NCBI RefSeq assembly: GCF_005217615.1
Contig: NZ_SZNK01000001.1
Location: 5,814,501 to 5,878,500, forward strand
Direction of reading: 5' to 3'
From: Brevibacillus antibioticus
GTDB taxonomy: Bacteria; Bacillota; Bacilli; Brevibacillales; Brevibacillaceae
Length of the DNA stretch: 64,000 nt
Positions 19,321-27,211 of this stretch are shown piece by piece. How positions within the stretch are numbered: position 1 is the first letter of the stretch; each line of letters opens with the position of its first letter. The translations under genes and the position numbers were made by a program. The notes under the pieces are model-generated. The model was not told the origin of the DNA. It did no database searches and saw only the letters and a list, made by a program, of their open reading frames with translations.

Positions 19321-19839
19321 ATGAAGCGAAAACGAGCAGATCGACCTGGTTGGAAACGCGTGAAGCGATTGGGCTACCAGCAAAAATGGGTAGAAGCTTT
19401 ATCTTTCTCTGGGTACACTGTCCGTCTGACCCTGGACGAAGTAAGTGAGCCTGCTTACATGCCTGTCGGGGATCAAACACTGTGTGTGGGCGATAGAGGA
19501 TATGTTTACTTGCAGTATTTTCCCCATGGTCAAGCTTATGCCGTTACGAAAATGATCGATGAGGTAGGGAATACCGTGCAATGGTATATTGATATTTGCC
19601 GGGGACATGGTAAAGATGAGAACGGGCATATCTGGTATGACGATTTGTACCTCGACATCGTGGTACTGCCGACAGGAGAGGTATACCTGCTTGATCAGGA
19701 TGAACTCGATGAGGCGCTCATAAAAGGAGCCATTACGAAAGAGGATCATCAGTTTGCCACAAAGATGGCTGATGGCATGCTACAGGATATTTTAGCGGGG
19801 AAACGCGATGCCTTTGACTTTCCCAATTTCTTTGCATAG
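19321..19839 (+). CDS. DUF402 family protein, probable nucleotide phosphatase
   Basis: A 172-residue cytoplasmic protein with the DUF402 signature: QWYIDICRG, WYDDLYLDIVVLP and the DQDELDEAL acidic run near residues 123-131. Staphylococcal and Bacillus members (YgaC group) have been described as nucleoside tri-/diphosphatases using these acidic residues for metal binding; that activity is extrapolated. The basic N-terminus (MKRKRADRPGWKRVKR) is typical. RBS AGGAGAG lies before ATG 19321. Confidence 0.8.
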   Translation: MKRKRADRPGWKRVKRLGYQQKWVEALSFSGYTVRLTLDEVSEPAYMPVGDQTLCVGDRGYVYLQYFPHGQAYAVTKMIDEVGNTVQWYIDICRGHGKDENGHIWYDDLYLDIVVLPTGEVYLLDQDELDEALIKGAITKEDHQFATKMADGMLQDILAGKRDAFDFPNFFA

Positions 19840-19883
19840 AATGGTGAGGAGTTTTCTATAGTGAAAAAAAGGAGGGGATGGGA

Positions 19884-19970
19884 ATGAATAAAAAGAACGG
19901 AATGTTCCCAATCTACTCTTTTTGCTTCGAAGAACGAAGGCGATGTTTGCTTTCGTTCTTTTTTTGTTGA
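19884..19970 (+). CDS. Possible 28-residue leader peptide
   Basis: A short frame beginning ATG at 19884 with a strong AAAGGAGG site ahead of it, ending at TGA 19970. Its last codons run through the stem and T-run of the hairpin at 19932-19967. The peptide is basic in the middle (EERRRC) and ends in a run of phenylalanines dictated by the T-run. This layout resembles a leader peptide over an attenuator, but the codons show no clear regulatory amino acid. Confidence 0.4.
   Translation: MNKKNGMFPIYSFCFEERRRCLLSFFFC
19932..19967 (+). terminator. Terminator/attenuator upstream of pyrH-like gene
   Basis: Stem GAACGAAG paired with CTTTCGTTC, then seven or more T. It lies between the DUF402 gene and the kinase paralogue and overlaps the 28-residue frame. 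It may simply end the upstream transcript, or act as an attenuator for the gene at 20012. Confidence 0.65.
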
Positions 19971-20011
19971 GCGTGATCCATTCCAAAGAAAAGAACGTAG
20001 GGGGAGGCGCC

Positions 20012-20746
20012 ATGCGGTATAAACGAGTTCTGGTCAAGTTAAGCGGTGGAGCGGTAGCTAAGGAAAACGGATTTGGTTTTGATCCTGTGCAGCTGGAGCA
20101 TATCGCGGGGGAGATTCTGGCTTTGCTGGATATGGGCGTAGAAGTAGCCATCGTGATCGGCGGAGGCAATATTTTTCGCGGAAACATGGCCGATCAATGG
20201 GGAATCGAGCGGGTAGAGGCGGACAACATCGGTACATTGGCCACTGTCATCAACAGCTTGATGCTGCGTGGCGTTTTGAAGGCCCGCGTAAACCGGGAAG
20301 TCCGAGTCATGACTGCCGTTCCCATCAACGCAGTCGCCGAACCATACATTCGTCTACGGGCCGTTCATCATTTGGAAAAGGGGCATGTGGTCATTTTCGC
20401 TGGGGGAAATGGTCAACCGTATGTGACCACTGACTATCCGGCTGTCCAGCGGGCGCTCGAGGTAGGCGCTAACGCCCTTTTGGTCGCGAAGCACGGCGTA
20501 GATGGCGTATACACTGCCGATCCGCGCAAGGATTCTACCGCGAAGCAGTATGTGGAGGTTTCTTTTGACGAGGTGGTCAGAAGAGATTTGAGAGTCATGG
20601 ATCAGGCCGCAATGATTTTGGCCAGAGACCACCAATTGCCGCTGCATGTGTTTAACTTTGACCAGCCGGGAGCCATGGCGCAGATTTGTCGTGGGGAGCA
20701 GGTAGGTACGTACATTAGCACAGAGCTTGCGGCATTGTATAAGTAG
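20012..20746 (+). CDS. UMP kinase paralogue (amino acid kinase family)
   Basis: A 244-residue amino-acid-kinase-fold protein closely related to bacterial UMP kinase PyrH: KLSGGAVA near the N-terminus, VIGGGNIFRG (near 50), EADNIGTLATVINSLML, HGVDGVYTADP and a C-terminal VGTYIS. Several usually invariant positions differ: KLSGEA becomes KLSGGA, and the GTGNPFFTTD loop becomes GNGQPYVTTD. It is also not beside tsf/frr, where pyrH normally lies. I therefore call it a paralogue, with phosphorylation of a nucleoside monophosphate likely but not assured. ATG 20012 has GGGGGAGG upstream. Confidence 0.75.
   Translation: MRYKRVLVKLSGGAVAKENGFGFDPVQLEHIAGEILALLDMGVEVAIVIGGGNIFRGNMADQWGIERVEADNIGTLATVINSLMLRGVLKARVNREVRVMTAVPINAVAEPYIRLRAVHHLEKGHVVIFAGGNGQPYVTTDYPAVQRALEVGANALLVAKHGVDGVYTADPRKDSTAKQYVEVSFDEVVRRDLRVMDQAAMILARDHQLPLHVFNFDQPGAMAQICRGEQVGTYISTELAALYK
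20584..20746 (+). repeat. Direct repeat, copy 1 (3' end of pyrH-like gene)
   Basis: The 163-bp 3' end of the pyrH-like gene, repeated 672 bp downstream with about four mismatches. The similarity begins at AGATTTGAGAGTCATGG and runs through the stop codon. Confidence 0.9.
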
Positions 20747-20765
20747 GCTTATGCATTGACAAAAC

Positions 20766-20800
20766 GGTTGTCTCGCATCCAAGAGGCAGCCTTTTGTATG
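20766..20800 (+). terminator. Terminator after pyrH-like gene
   Basis: Stem GGTTGTCTC with GAGGCAGCC (two G-T wobbles), then TTTTGT. It is shared with, and in part antisense to, the end of the lipoprotein gene region. Confidence 0.6.
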
Positions 20801-20821
20801 ACTAAGCCAGGGTTTTGTATA

Positions 20822-21232
20822 TTACTGGGATTGCAGTAAACCACCATACATATCTACTGTCCAAATATTATTATTATCTGGCCATTGTTTTAAGCTCACT
20901 CTATATAACCACCGATCTTTTGTTATAACTAGAATGTGTCGTTCATGTTCGCTTTTATTAATAGTTTGAAATGACTCCATCTCTTTTTGCAAATGTTGTG
21001 TAAAGAAATCATCGAGCACTTTTTTATAATCTTGCCGATTTGAATCATTTTGTATTTCTTTTAGCTTTTGTGTGTCGAACTCCTCACCAGAATTAAAATC
21101 GTGAATTATAAGAAATTGATCTACAAGTTTATCACGGTCTACGACGGAGGAAGAAGACAAGGAATGAATGCTATCTTTAGTTTCACATCCAATTAAACAG
21201 AGTAATACTAGACAAAAAATTTGAAATTTCAT
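20822..21232 (-). CDS. Small AT-rich lipoprotein of unknown function
   Basis: Start ATG 21232 gives a 136-residue protein beginning MKFQIFCLVLLCLIGCETK: a hydrophobic signal with an LIGC lipobox, so a membrane-anchored lipoprotein. The rest is hydrophilic and I recognise no domain. The gene is clearly richer in A+T than its neighbours and lies between two nearly identical 163-bp copies of the 3' end of the pyrH-like gene, so it was probably acquired. A longer in-frame extension upstream reads only the complement of the duplicated kinase segment and is not credible. Confidence 0.7.
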   Translation of the reverse strand: MKFQIFCLVLLCLIGCETKDSIHSLSSSSVVDRDKLVDQFLIIHDFNSGEEFDTQKLKEIQNDSNRQDYKKVLDDFFTQHLQKEMESFQTINKSEHERHILVITKDRWLYRVSLKQWPDNNNIWTVDMYGGLLQSQ

Positions 21233-21255
21233 CAATATACCCTTTTTTGTTTTGT

Positions 21256-21418
21256 AGATTTGAGAGTCATGGATCAGGCTGCAATGATTTTGGCTAGAGA
21301 CCACGAATTGCCGCTGCATGTGTTTAACTTTGACCAGCCGGGAGCCATGGCGCAGATTTGTCATGGGGAGCAGGTAGGTACGTACATTAGCACAGAGCTT
21401 GCGGCATTGTATAAGTAG
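21256..21418 (+). pseudogene. Fragment of pyrH-like gene (duplicated 3' end)
   Basis: Repeats codons for the last 53 residues of the kinase paralogue (DLRVMDQAAMILARDHELPL...), including its stop, but has no start, ribosome site or kinase core. It differs from the intact copy at about four of 163 bases, so the duplication is recent or maintained by conversion. Some similarity, GCGGTTGTCTCGCA, continues past the stop at about 21453. Confidence 0.9.
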
Positions 21419-21505
21419 GAGGCAAAGGTTGGTGCGCTTGCGTTTGTTAAGCGGTTGTCTCGCAACCATGATATAAGTTTTAGACAGATTCAGATGAAAG
21501 AGACA

Positions 21506-21545
21506 GCGGCACCTAGGACGAGAAAATAAAGTCCTAGACTACCGC
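21506..21545 (-). terminator. Hairpin after the DHA2 efflux gene
   Basis: Stem CTAGGAC (21513-21519) with GTCCTAG (21531-21537), extended by GCGG/CCGC outside. It lies right after the end of the minus-strand efflux operon. No strong T-run follows, so termination efficiency is unclear. Confidence 0.45.
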
Positions 21546-21551
21546 GAATAA

Positions 21552-23099
21552 TTACATCTCTCCTGGCGTTTTCTGCCCGATGGGGGGGATATGCCGAAGC
21601 TTGATTACGGTGAGTATGGCGATAGCGATCATGAGCCCGCCACTAATGGCCACTACAGCATGCATGCCGTCGGTAAAAGCTATCTGGGCGCCATGAAGCA
21701 GTGTTGAACCAATAGGTTCGGGTAAAGCTTTAGCAGCCGTGACTGCCCCGGCCAGACTTTCGCGGGAGGCTCCAGCTGTTAACGGCGTAACATCTCTCGG
21801 TATGAAGCCGGCAATTTGCATGCGGTACACGTATGTTCCGATGCTGCCTAATACAGCGATACCCAGTGCGAATGCGAATTCACCGCTCGTTTGCAGCAAG
21901 GACGCCGCCGAACCCGCTTTTGCAGGCGGGGCTGAGCCGATAATGATATCGCTGGACAAGCTCGCAAAAGGGGCTGCTCCCACATTAAAAAAGAGATAAC
22001 CGACGATCAGGGTAGAGAGTCCGGAGCCCGCTTCTACCTGGGACAGTAGAATACAACCAGTCGCCGAGACGACAAGGCCTGCCCCGATCAGGAGCGACGG
22101 TCGGACCCACCGGGCAATGATCGGCGACAACAACATGCCTGCCATCGACGCAACTACTCCCGGGAGCATGCACATCGCTGCCGCAAGCGGCGATAGTCCT
22201 TCCACGAATTGAAGATGCTGTGCGATGAAGAGCATGGAAGCACCTGTCAAAGTGATGCCGAACAAGCCACCCAGTGCTGTGCTGAAGGCGGGGTTTGCAA
22301 ATAGGCGCAAGTCCAATAGTGGACTGTCCAAACGTTGCTGCCGTCTTACGAATAACGTCCCGAAAACAACGCCAGCTACGATGGCAATGAGCGGCAAGAT
22401 CTGTAGACCTTGCTTAGCGGTTTCCTTAAGGCCGTATATTGCCGGTAGAATGGTACACATCGACAGCATGACGCTAGTTATATCCAAATGACCAGGTGCG
22501 GGATCTCGGTATTCGGGCAGAAGATGGGGCGCAGTCAACAACAGCAGCGCCATGACTGGAACGCCGAGTAGAAAAATCGAACCCCATGAAAAATGCTCCA
22601 GCATCATCCCGCCGACTACTGGGCCAAGCGCCATGCCTCCCATGGAGCACATGAACCATATGCCTATGGCGAGGGAACGCTGCTTATGATCGCGGAACAT
22701 ATTGCTGATCAATGCCAAGGAGGAAGGCGATACCGTCGCCCCGGCTATGCCGAGCAGCGCCCGTGCTGTAATCAGCATTCCAGAGGTGGTGGAATAAGCG
22801 GCCAACACGGAAGCCGAACCGAATGCCGCTGCGCCGAACATCAGCAGCTTACGGCGTCCGAGCCGATCTCCGAGTGAGCCCATTGTGATCAGAAACCCCG
22901 AAAGCATGAAGCCGTAAATGTCCATGATCCAGAGCTGTTCTGTACTGTCAGCGCCGATAGAGACGCTTATGTGAGGAAGTGCGAGAATCATTACGGACAA
23001 GTCTATCGAAACGAGCAGTGCAGGCAATGAAAGCACGGCAAGTCCGATCCATTCGTTCAAACCGGCCCGGTTACTCGATTCAAACACAGCATCTATCAT
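21552..23099 (-). CDS. MFS multidrug efflux transporter, DHA2 (14-helix) family
   Basis: A 515-residue drug:H+ antiporter of the EmrB/QacA type. Motif A GSLGDRLGRRKLLMFG lies after helix 2 (near residue 73), the acidic SIDLSVMILALP in helix 1 is typical of DHA2, and motif C-like GPVVGGMM follows in helix 5. It is the last gene of an operon with a MerR regulator and an SRPBCC protein; ATGA overlap with the latter shows coupling. Efflux of a hydrophobic or cationic compound sensed by the MerR protein is the likely role. Confidence 0.9.
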   Translation of the reverse strand: MIDAVFESSNRAGLNEWIGLAVLSLPALLVSIDLSVMILALPHISVSIGADSTEQLWIMDIYGFMLSGFLITMGSLGDRLGRRKLLMFGAAAFGSASVLAAYSTTSGMLITARALLGIAGATVSPSSLALISNMFRDHKQRSLAIGIWFMCSMGGMALGPVVGGMMLEHFSWGSIFLLGVPVMALLLLTAPHLLPEYRDPAPGHLDITSVMLSMCTILPAIYGLKETAKQGLQILPLIAIVAGVVFGTLFVRRQQRLDSPLLDLRLFANPAFSTALGGLFGITLTGASMLFIAQHLQFVEGLSPLAAAMCMLPGVVASMAGMLLSPIIARWVRPSLLIGAGLVVSATGCILLSQVEAGSGLSTLIVGYLFFNVGAAPFASLSSDIIIGSAPPAKAGSAASLLQTSGEFAFALGIAVLGSIGTYVYRMQIAGFIPRDVTPLTAGASRESLAGAVTAAKALPEPIGSTLLHGAQIAFTDGMHAVVAISGGLMIAIAILTVIKLRHIPPIGQKTPGEM

Positions 23100-23536
23100 T
23101 GCTCGTCCAGAGCCTTTCCGAGCTGATCCAACATCACCTTTGTTCCGTGCTCACGCTGTTCAGGCGTATCGAGACCGTCCAGAAAAACGCCCTGCTCGGT
23201 ATAGATCAAGCGCGTGCCGCCGTCCACAGAGTCGAATTCTACCGTCGTCACAGAGACAGACATCCGCTTGTCTTCCATGTCCAGCGAGTAAGAGTATACA
23301 ATTCGCGTATTCTGAACGATTTCCTGATAGCAGGCATCGAATGTGTAAACGGGTCCCCCAGGAGGACCACCACGATTGAATTCGCGGCCACCTACGCGAA
23401 AGTCGAACTCTTCGGCTTTAGGAAACCAACTGGCTTTGGCTGCTTGACCCGCCCATGCAGCGAATACATGAGCAGGGGAATGCTTATAGTTCCTTTCGAT
23501 GACAAATGTGGAATGTTTGGCAGATCTTTCACTCAC
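23096..23536 (-). CDS. SRPBCC/AHSA1-family protein
   Basis: A 146-residue START-like (Aha1 C-terminal type) protein. The family pattern is seen in IERNYKHSPAHVFAAWAGQAAKASWFP near the N-terminus and GGTRLIYTEQGVF near the C-terminus. These domains have a deep hydrophobic cavity and bind small lipophilic ligands. I chose GTG 23536 because AAGGAGG sits 8 bases upstream; an earlier in-frame ATG at 23575 would overlap merR and lack such a site. Its place between MerR and an exporter suggests ligand binding related to efflux. Confidence 0.85.
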   Translation of the reverse strand: MSERSAKHSTFVIERNYKHSPAHVFAAWAGQAAKASWFPKAEEFDFRVGGREFNRGGPPGGPVYTFDACYQEIVQNTRIVYSYSLDMEDKRMSVSVTTVEFDSVDGGTRLIYTEQGVFLDGLDTPEQREHGTKVMLDQLGKALDEQ

Positions 23537-23549
23537 AGTCAAAACCTCC

Positions 23550-24038
23550 TTATCCGGGCTCTTCCGGATGCTCATCTAAATATTCACCAAGTCGGTCGAG
23601 GTGGCAATCCATACTCGATTTTCTCTCGGCGAAAAATTTCTCATGCTTCATTCTCATCGTCCGTATGATGTTCATGAAATGCTCAACGGTAAACGGTTCG
23701 TTCCTTTGCATCCGACTCGATACATTCTCAAGCTCATGCAAGAGTTTCTGCTGCATGAGGATACTTTCTTTCAGGCTATCTATTTGAATGGTAACAATGT
23801 CTGACAGGCTGAGCTGGTCTCCGGCCATAACGGCTTTAATCTGCTCCAGTGATAGCCCCAACTCCTTTAAGGACAAAATTTGCTGTAGGCGTGAAATGTC
23901 CTTTTCAGTGTAGAGTCTGTATCCGGATGGCGAATAGCCGGATGGAGAAAACAAGCCTATCTGATCGTAAAAACGTAAAGTCCGTATCGTAATTCCCGCT
24001 ATTTTCGCAAGTTCTCCGACTTTCCAATGACTTTTCAT
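23550..24038 (-). CDS. MerR-family transcriptional regulator
   Basis: A 162-residue regulator with the MerR winged helix at the N-terminus (VGELAKIAGITIRTLRFYDQIGLFSPSGY), followed by the long dimerisation helix and a C-terminal tail without a large effector domain. An SPSGYSPSGY duplication occurs at the wing. It is the first gene of its operon and its promoter has the 19-bp spacer usual for MerR activation, so it probably controls its own operon, including the DHA2 exporter. Confidence 0.9.
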   Translation of the reverse strand: MKSHWKVGELAKIAGITIRTLRFYDQIGLFSPSGYSPSGYRLYTEKDISRLQQILSLKELGLSLEQIKAVMAGDQLSLSDIVTIQIDSLKESILMQQKLLHELENVSSRMQRNEPFTVEHFMNIIRTMRMKHEKFFAERKSSMDCHLDRLGEYLDEHPEEPG

Positions 24039-24081
24039 GATCAGCCCCTTTCTTGATCGCTAGCGTTTCACCGGTACCTTC

Positions 24082-24112
24082 ACTATAAACGGTTACGTTA
24101 CGTAATGGTCAA
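24082..24112 (-). promoter_or_regulatory. MerR-type promoter with 19-bp spacer
   Basis: On the minus strand, TTGACC (24107-24112) and TATAGT (24082-24087) are separated by 19 bp. The spacer contains the palindrome TTACGTAA (24099-24106 region) and repeated ACGTAA blocks. Over-long spacers with a central dyad are the hallmark of promoters remodelled by MerR-family activators. Confidence 0.75.
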
Positions 24113-24253
24113 GGCGTCATTTGAAGTTTCTTCCAATGGGAAACCCTAAGAGTCTAAAACTTTATGATCTCGAAACATTTCTAAGCCCTTCTTCCTGCTT
24201 TTTTGTTTACAATAGATAACAGATTGTTGAATTGGTTTGAAAGGATGTCGTAC

Positions 24254-26452
24254 ATGAGTAAAACAGTTGTACTGGCAGAAAAGCCTTCGGTTGGACGCGA
24301 CATTGCCAAAGTATTGCAGTGTCACAAAAAAGGAAACGGCTTTTTTGAAGGAGATAAATATATTGTCACGTGGGCGCTCGGGCATTTGGTCACCCTCGCT
24401 GATCCCGAAGCGTACGGGCAGCAATTCAGCTCGTGGCGAATCGAGGATTTGCCGATTATGCCGTCCCCATTGCGCTTGGTCGTAATCAAGGAAAGCAACA
24501 GGCAATTCCAGGTCGTCAAACAACAATTGCGACGCAACGATGTCGGGCAGATCGTCATTGCAACCGATGCAGGGCGTGAAGGAGAGCTCGTTGCCCGGTG
24601 GATTCTCGAGCTGGTTCACGTGAATAAACCAATCAAGCGTCTGTGGATTTCCTCGGTGACAGATAAGGCGATCCGCGAAGGCTTCCGCAATCTGAAGGAA
24701 GGCAAAAATTATGAAAACTTGTTTGCCTCCGCTGCTGCTCGTGCAGAAGCAGATTGGCTCGTAGGAATCAATGCCACCCGCGCCTTGACGTGCAAGCATA
24801 ACGCCCAGCTCTCATGCGGTCGTGTCCAGACGCCAACACTCGCCATTGTGGCAACGAGAGAAGAGGAGATTCGTCGCTTTACGCCCAAGCCATTTTACGG
24901 ACTGTCTGCGGTGGCCCAAGGTCCGATTCAGCTCCAATGGCAAGATCAGCAAACGAAGGAAGTCAAAACGTTTTCCAAAGAGAAAGCGGATCAGCTCACA
25001 GCTTCGCTCAAACAGGAGAAAAATGCAGAAGTCATCGAGATTACTCGTGCGCACAAAAAGACGTATGCACCGCAGCTGTACGATTTGACGGAGCTGCAAC
25101 GGGATGCCAACCGGATGTTTGGCTACTCGCCAAAGCAGACGCTGTCCATCATGCAGGGGCTATATGAGCATCACAAGGCAGTGACGTACCCACGAACGGA
25201 CTCTCGCTATCTCTCTGCTGATATCGTCGAGACGCTGCCGGATCGAATCAAGGCTGTCCAAATGAAGCCATATGCACCCCTCGCCGCCAGAATCCTACGT
25301 GCGCCGATCAAAGCAAACAAATCGTTCGTGGATGACAGCAAAGTATCGGATCACCATGCGATCATCCCGACGGAGCAAGCTGTTTTTCTCGGTGATTTGA
25401 GCGATAAGGAACGCAAGATTTTCGACCTCATCGTGAAGCGCTTCCTGGCTGTTTTGCTGCCTGCCTTCGAATATGAGCAAACAACTATCCAGGCGAAAAT
25501 CGGGACTGAAACATTCCTCGCAAAAGGAAAAACCGTGCTCTCCCAAGGCTGGAGAGAGGCGTATGACCACGATGTAGAAGAAGACGATGCGAAGGACGGC
25601 GTAAAGGAACAAATCCTGCCTTCTCTTGCCAAAGGAGATCGCTTGCAACTCCAGTCGATATCCCAGACCAAGGGCGAGACGAAGCCGCCAGAGCCATTTA
25701 CAGAAGCGAGTCTGCTATCTGCGATGGAAAACCCGGCGAAATACATGGCAAACGAGAGCAAGGATTTGATCAAAACGATTGGGGAAACGGGCGGACTTGG
25801 TACGGTAGCAACCCGCGCAGATGTGATTGAGAAGCTGTTCAACAGCTTTTTGCTAGAGAAGCGCGGCAAGCATATTTTTGTCACCGCAAAAGCCAAGCAA
25901 TTGCTAGAGCTCGTCCCAGATGAAATGCAATCGCCGACCTTGACCGCCCAATGGGAGCAAAAGCTCGGTGCCATCGCCAAGGGAAGCTTGAACAAGCGAG
26001 CGTTTATCGAAGAGATGAAAACGTATGCCAAAGAAGTCGTCCATCAGATCAAGAACAGCGATCAGACTTTCCGGCACGACAACCTGACCAGAAGCAGGTG
26101 CCCGGAGTGCAATAAGTTTTTGCTCGAGGTAAACGGAAAGCGCGGCAAAATGCAGGTGTGCCAGGATCGGGAATGCGGTTATCGCAAAAGCATTGCCAAG
26201 CAGACCAATGCCAGATGTCCAAAATGCCACAAAAGATTGGAGCTACGCGGAGAAGGGGAAGGACAAACCTTTGTCTGCGGTTGTGGTCACAAAGAAAAAC
26301 TGAAGACCTTCCAGGAGCGACGCGATAAGGAAAAGGGCAGCAAGGTTTCGAAGAAAGAAGTAGCCAAGTATTTGAAGGGGCAGGACAAGGAGCCGGACGA
26401 AGGTATCAACTCAGCGTTGAAAGACGCACTGTCCAAATTAAAGTTCGACTAA
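24254..26452 (+). CDS. topB: DNA topoisomerase III
   Basis: A 732-residue type IA topoisomerase that decatenates DNA. The TOPRIM domain opens at residue 1 (SKTVVLAEKPSVGRDIAKVL) with DAGREGE near residue 105. The catalytic tyrosine is Y312 in VTYPRTDSRY. A C-terminal zinc-ribbon region with CPEC, CGY, CPKC and CGCG pairs (from about residue 615) binds single-stranded DNA. ATG 24254 has AAAGGATG upstream; the 17-codon upstream extension is not needed. A bidirectional terminator separates it from the convergent VOC gene. Confidence 0.95.
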   Translation: MSKTVVLAEKPSVGRDIAKVLQCHKKGNGFFEGDKYIVTWALGHLVTLADPEAYGQQFSSWRIEDLPIMPSPLRLVVIKESNRQFQVVKQQLRRNDVGQIVIATDAGREGELVARWILELVHVNKPIKRLWISSVTDKAIREGFRNLKEGKNYENLFASAAARAEADWLVGINATRALTCKHNAQLSCGRVQTPTLAIVATREEEIRRFTPKPFYGLSAVAQGPIQLQWQDQQTKEVKTFSKEKADQLTASLKQEKNAEVIEITRAHKKTYAPQLYDLTELQRDANRMFGYSPKQTLSIMQGLYEHHKAVTYPRTDSRYLSADIVETLPDRIKAVQMKPYAPLAARILRAPIKANKSFVDDSKVSDHHAIIPTEQAVFLGDLSDKERKIFDLIVKRFLAVLLPAFEYEQTTIQAKIGTETFLAKGKTVLSQGWREAYDHDVEEDDAKDGVKEQILPSLAKGDRLQLQSISQTKGETKPPEPFTEASLLSAMENPAKYMANESKDLIKTIGETGGLGTVATRADVIEKLFNSFLLEKRGKHIFVTAKAKQLLELVPDEMQSPTLTAQWEQKLGAIAKGSLNKRAFIEEMKTYAKEVVHQIKNSDQTFRHDNLTRSRCPECNKFLLEVNGKRGKMQVCQDRECGYRKSIAKQTNARCPKCHKRLELRGEGEGQTFVCGCGHKEKLKTFQERRDKEKGSKVSKKEVAKYLKGQDKEPDEGINSALKDALSKLKFD

Positions 26453-26465
26453 ATAGGCATGAAAC

Positions 26466-26512
26466 AAAAAGGCGGCCGACCATTCAAGTCAGCCGCCTCC
26501 TTCTGTTTACTT
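26466..26512. terminator. Bidirectional terminator topB / VOC gene
   Basis: Stem GGCGGC with GCCGCC around GACCATTCAAGTCA, A-run on the left (CAAAAAGG) and T-rich right flank, serving two convergent genes. Confidence 0.75.
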
Positions 26513-26893
26513 TTTCTCCAGAATAGCAAAGTAATTTTCTTCATCGTCTGCGAAGTTAAAGACACGGCCCGAAGGCATTGTAACAATGTCTCCAACCTTC
26601 ACATTTTTATTCATAAGGTTGTTACGCAATTCCTCGATATTTTCCGAAAAGAACAGGAGCGAAGGAGTGCCAAGATTCATTCCGGGCGACATTTTCGCAA
26701 CGAATTCCTTATTGTGCAGAACGATGCTTGTTTCAGCACCTTGTGCGGGAGCAATTTCAATCCATCTCATCTCCCCGTTCTTCTCTTCTGAAACCACACG
26801 AAATCCTAGTTTTTCGGTCCAAAAGTTCACTGCTTGATCCTGGTTATTGACATACAACATGATTTGACCGACTTTGCTAATCATCATAGACAT
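26507..26893 (-). CDS. VOC (glyoxalase/bleomycin-resistance) family protein
   Basis: A 128-residue vicinal-oxygen-chelate fold protein with two beta-alpha-beta-beta-beta modules: VGQIMLYVNNQDQAVNFWTEKLGFRV at the start, and LLFFSENIEELRNNLMNKNVKVG with FNFADDEENYFAILE at the end. The metal site is not obvious, as the usual first histidine position is a glutamine, so it may bind a ligand rather than catalyse. ATG 26893 follows GGGAGTGGAAC. Monocistronic. Confidence 0.88.
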   Translation of the reverse strand: MSMMISKVGQIMLYVNNQDQAVNFWTEKLGFRVVSEEKNGEMRWIEIAPAQGAETSIVLHNKEFVAKMSPGMNLGTPSLLFFSENIEELRNNLMNKNVKVGDIVTMPSGRVFNFADDEENYFAILEKK

Positions 26894-27080
26894 GTTCCAC
26901 TCCCTACATGGTAGTTAAAAACCCGACGCTCCTAATCCTTTCCATCCCGACGGTATCTGATACACGATGCCAACGGACGTGGTCTAGCTTGTCTTCATCA
27001 TAGCATGAATAATCAGATAGGATTTCTTTTCAATTGCGCATTTAAGAAAAAGGAATTGCATTTCGTAAAAGAGGAGCATA

Positions 27081-27184
27081 TACTCACAATTAAAAGTGAG
27101 TAATCACTCGCTAATCAAAAAAGTCATCTTTAGCCTGGTTCTGTGGGTTCTTGTTTTAAATCAAAAAGAAAGTGATTACTCACT
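27081..27184. promoter_or_regulatory. Paired TetR-type operators upstream of HlyD/ABC operon
   Basis: Two sites with AGTGA-N4-TCACT symmetry, AGTGAGTAATCACT (27095-27108) and AGTGATTACTCACT (27171-27184), are exact reverse complements and 76 bp apart. A further TACTCAC (27081-27087) faces the first. The distal gene of the operon is a TetR regulator, making these its probable autoregulatory operators. The rest of the 318-bp gap from 26894 holds nothing I recognise. Confidence 0.75.
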
Positions 27185-27211
27185 CTATTATGAAGGTGGG
27201 GGGAAGCGTTT

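Noticed and set aside
19922-20011. Upstream extension of the UMP-kinase paralogue
   Set aside because: The extra N-terminus overlaps the terminator and is unlike the family; ATG 20012 has a strong ribosome site.
21221-21418. A 65-residue gene from the duplicated kinase end
   Set aside because: No ribosome site, and it begins in the lipoprotein upstream region; better described as a gene fragment.
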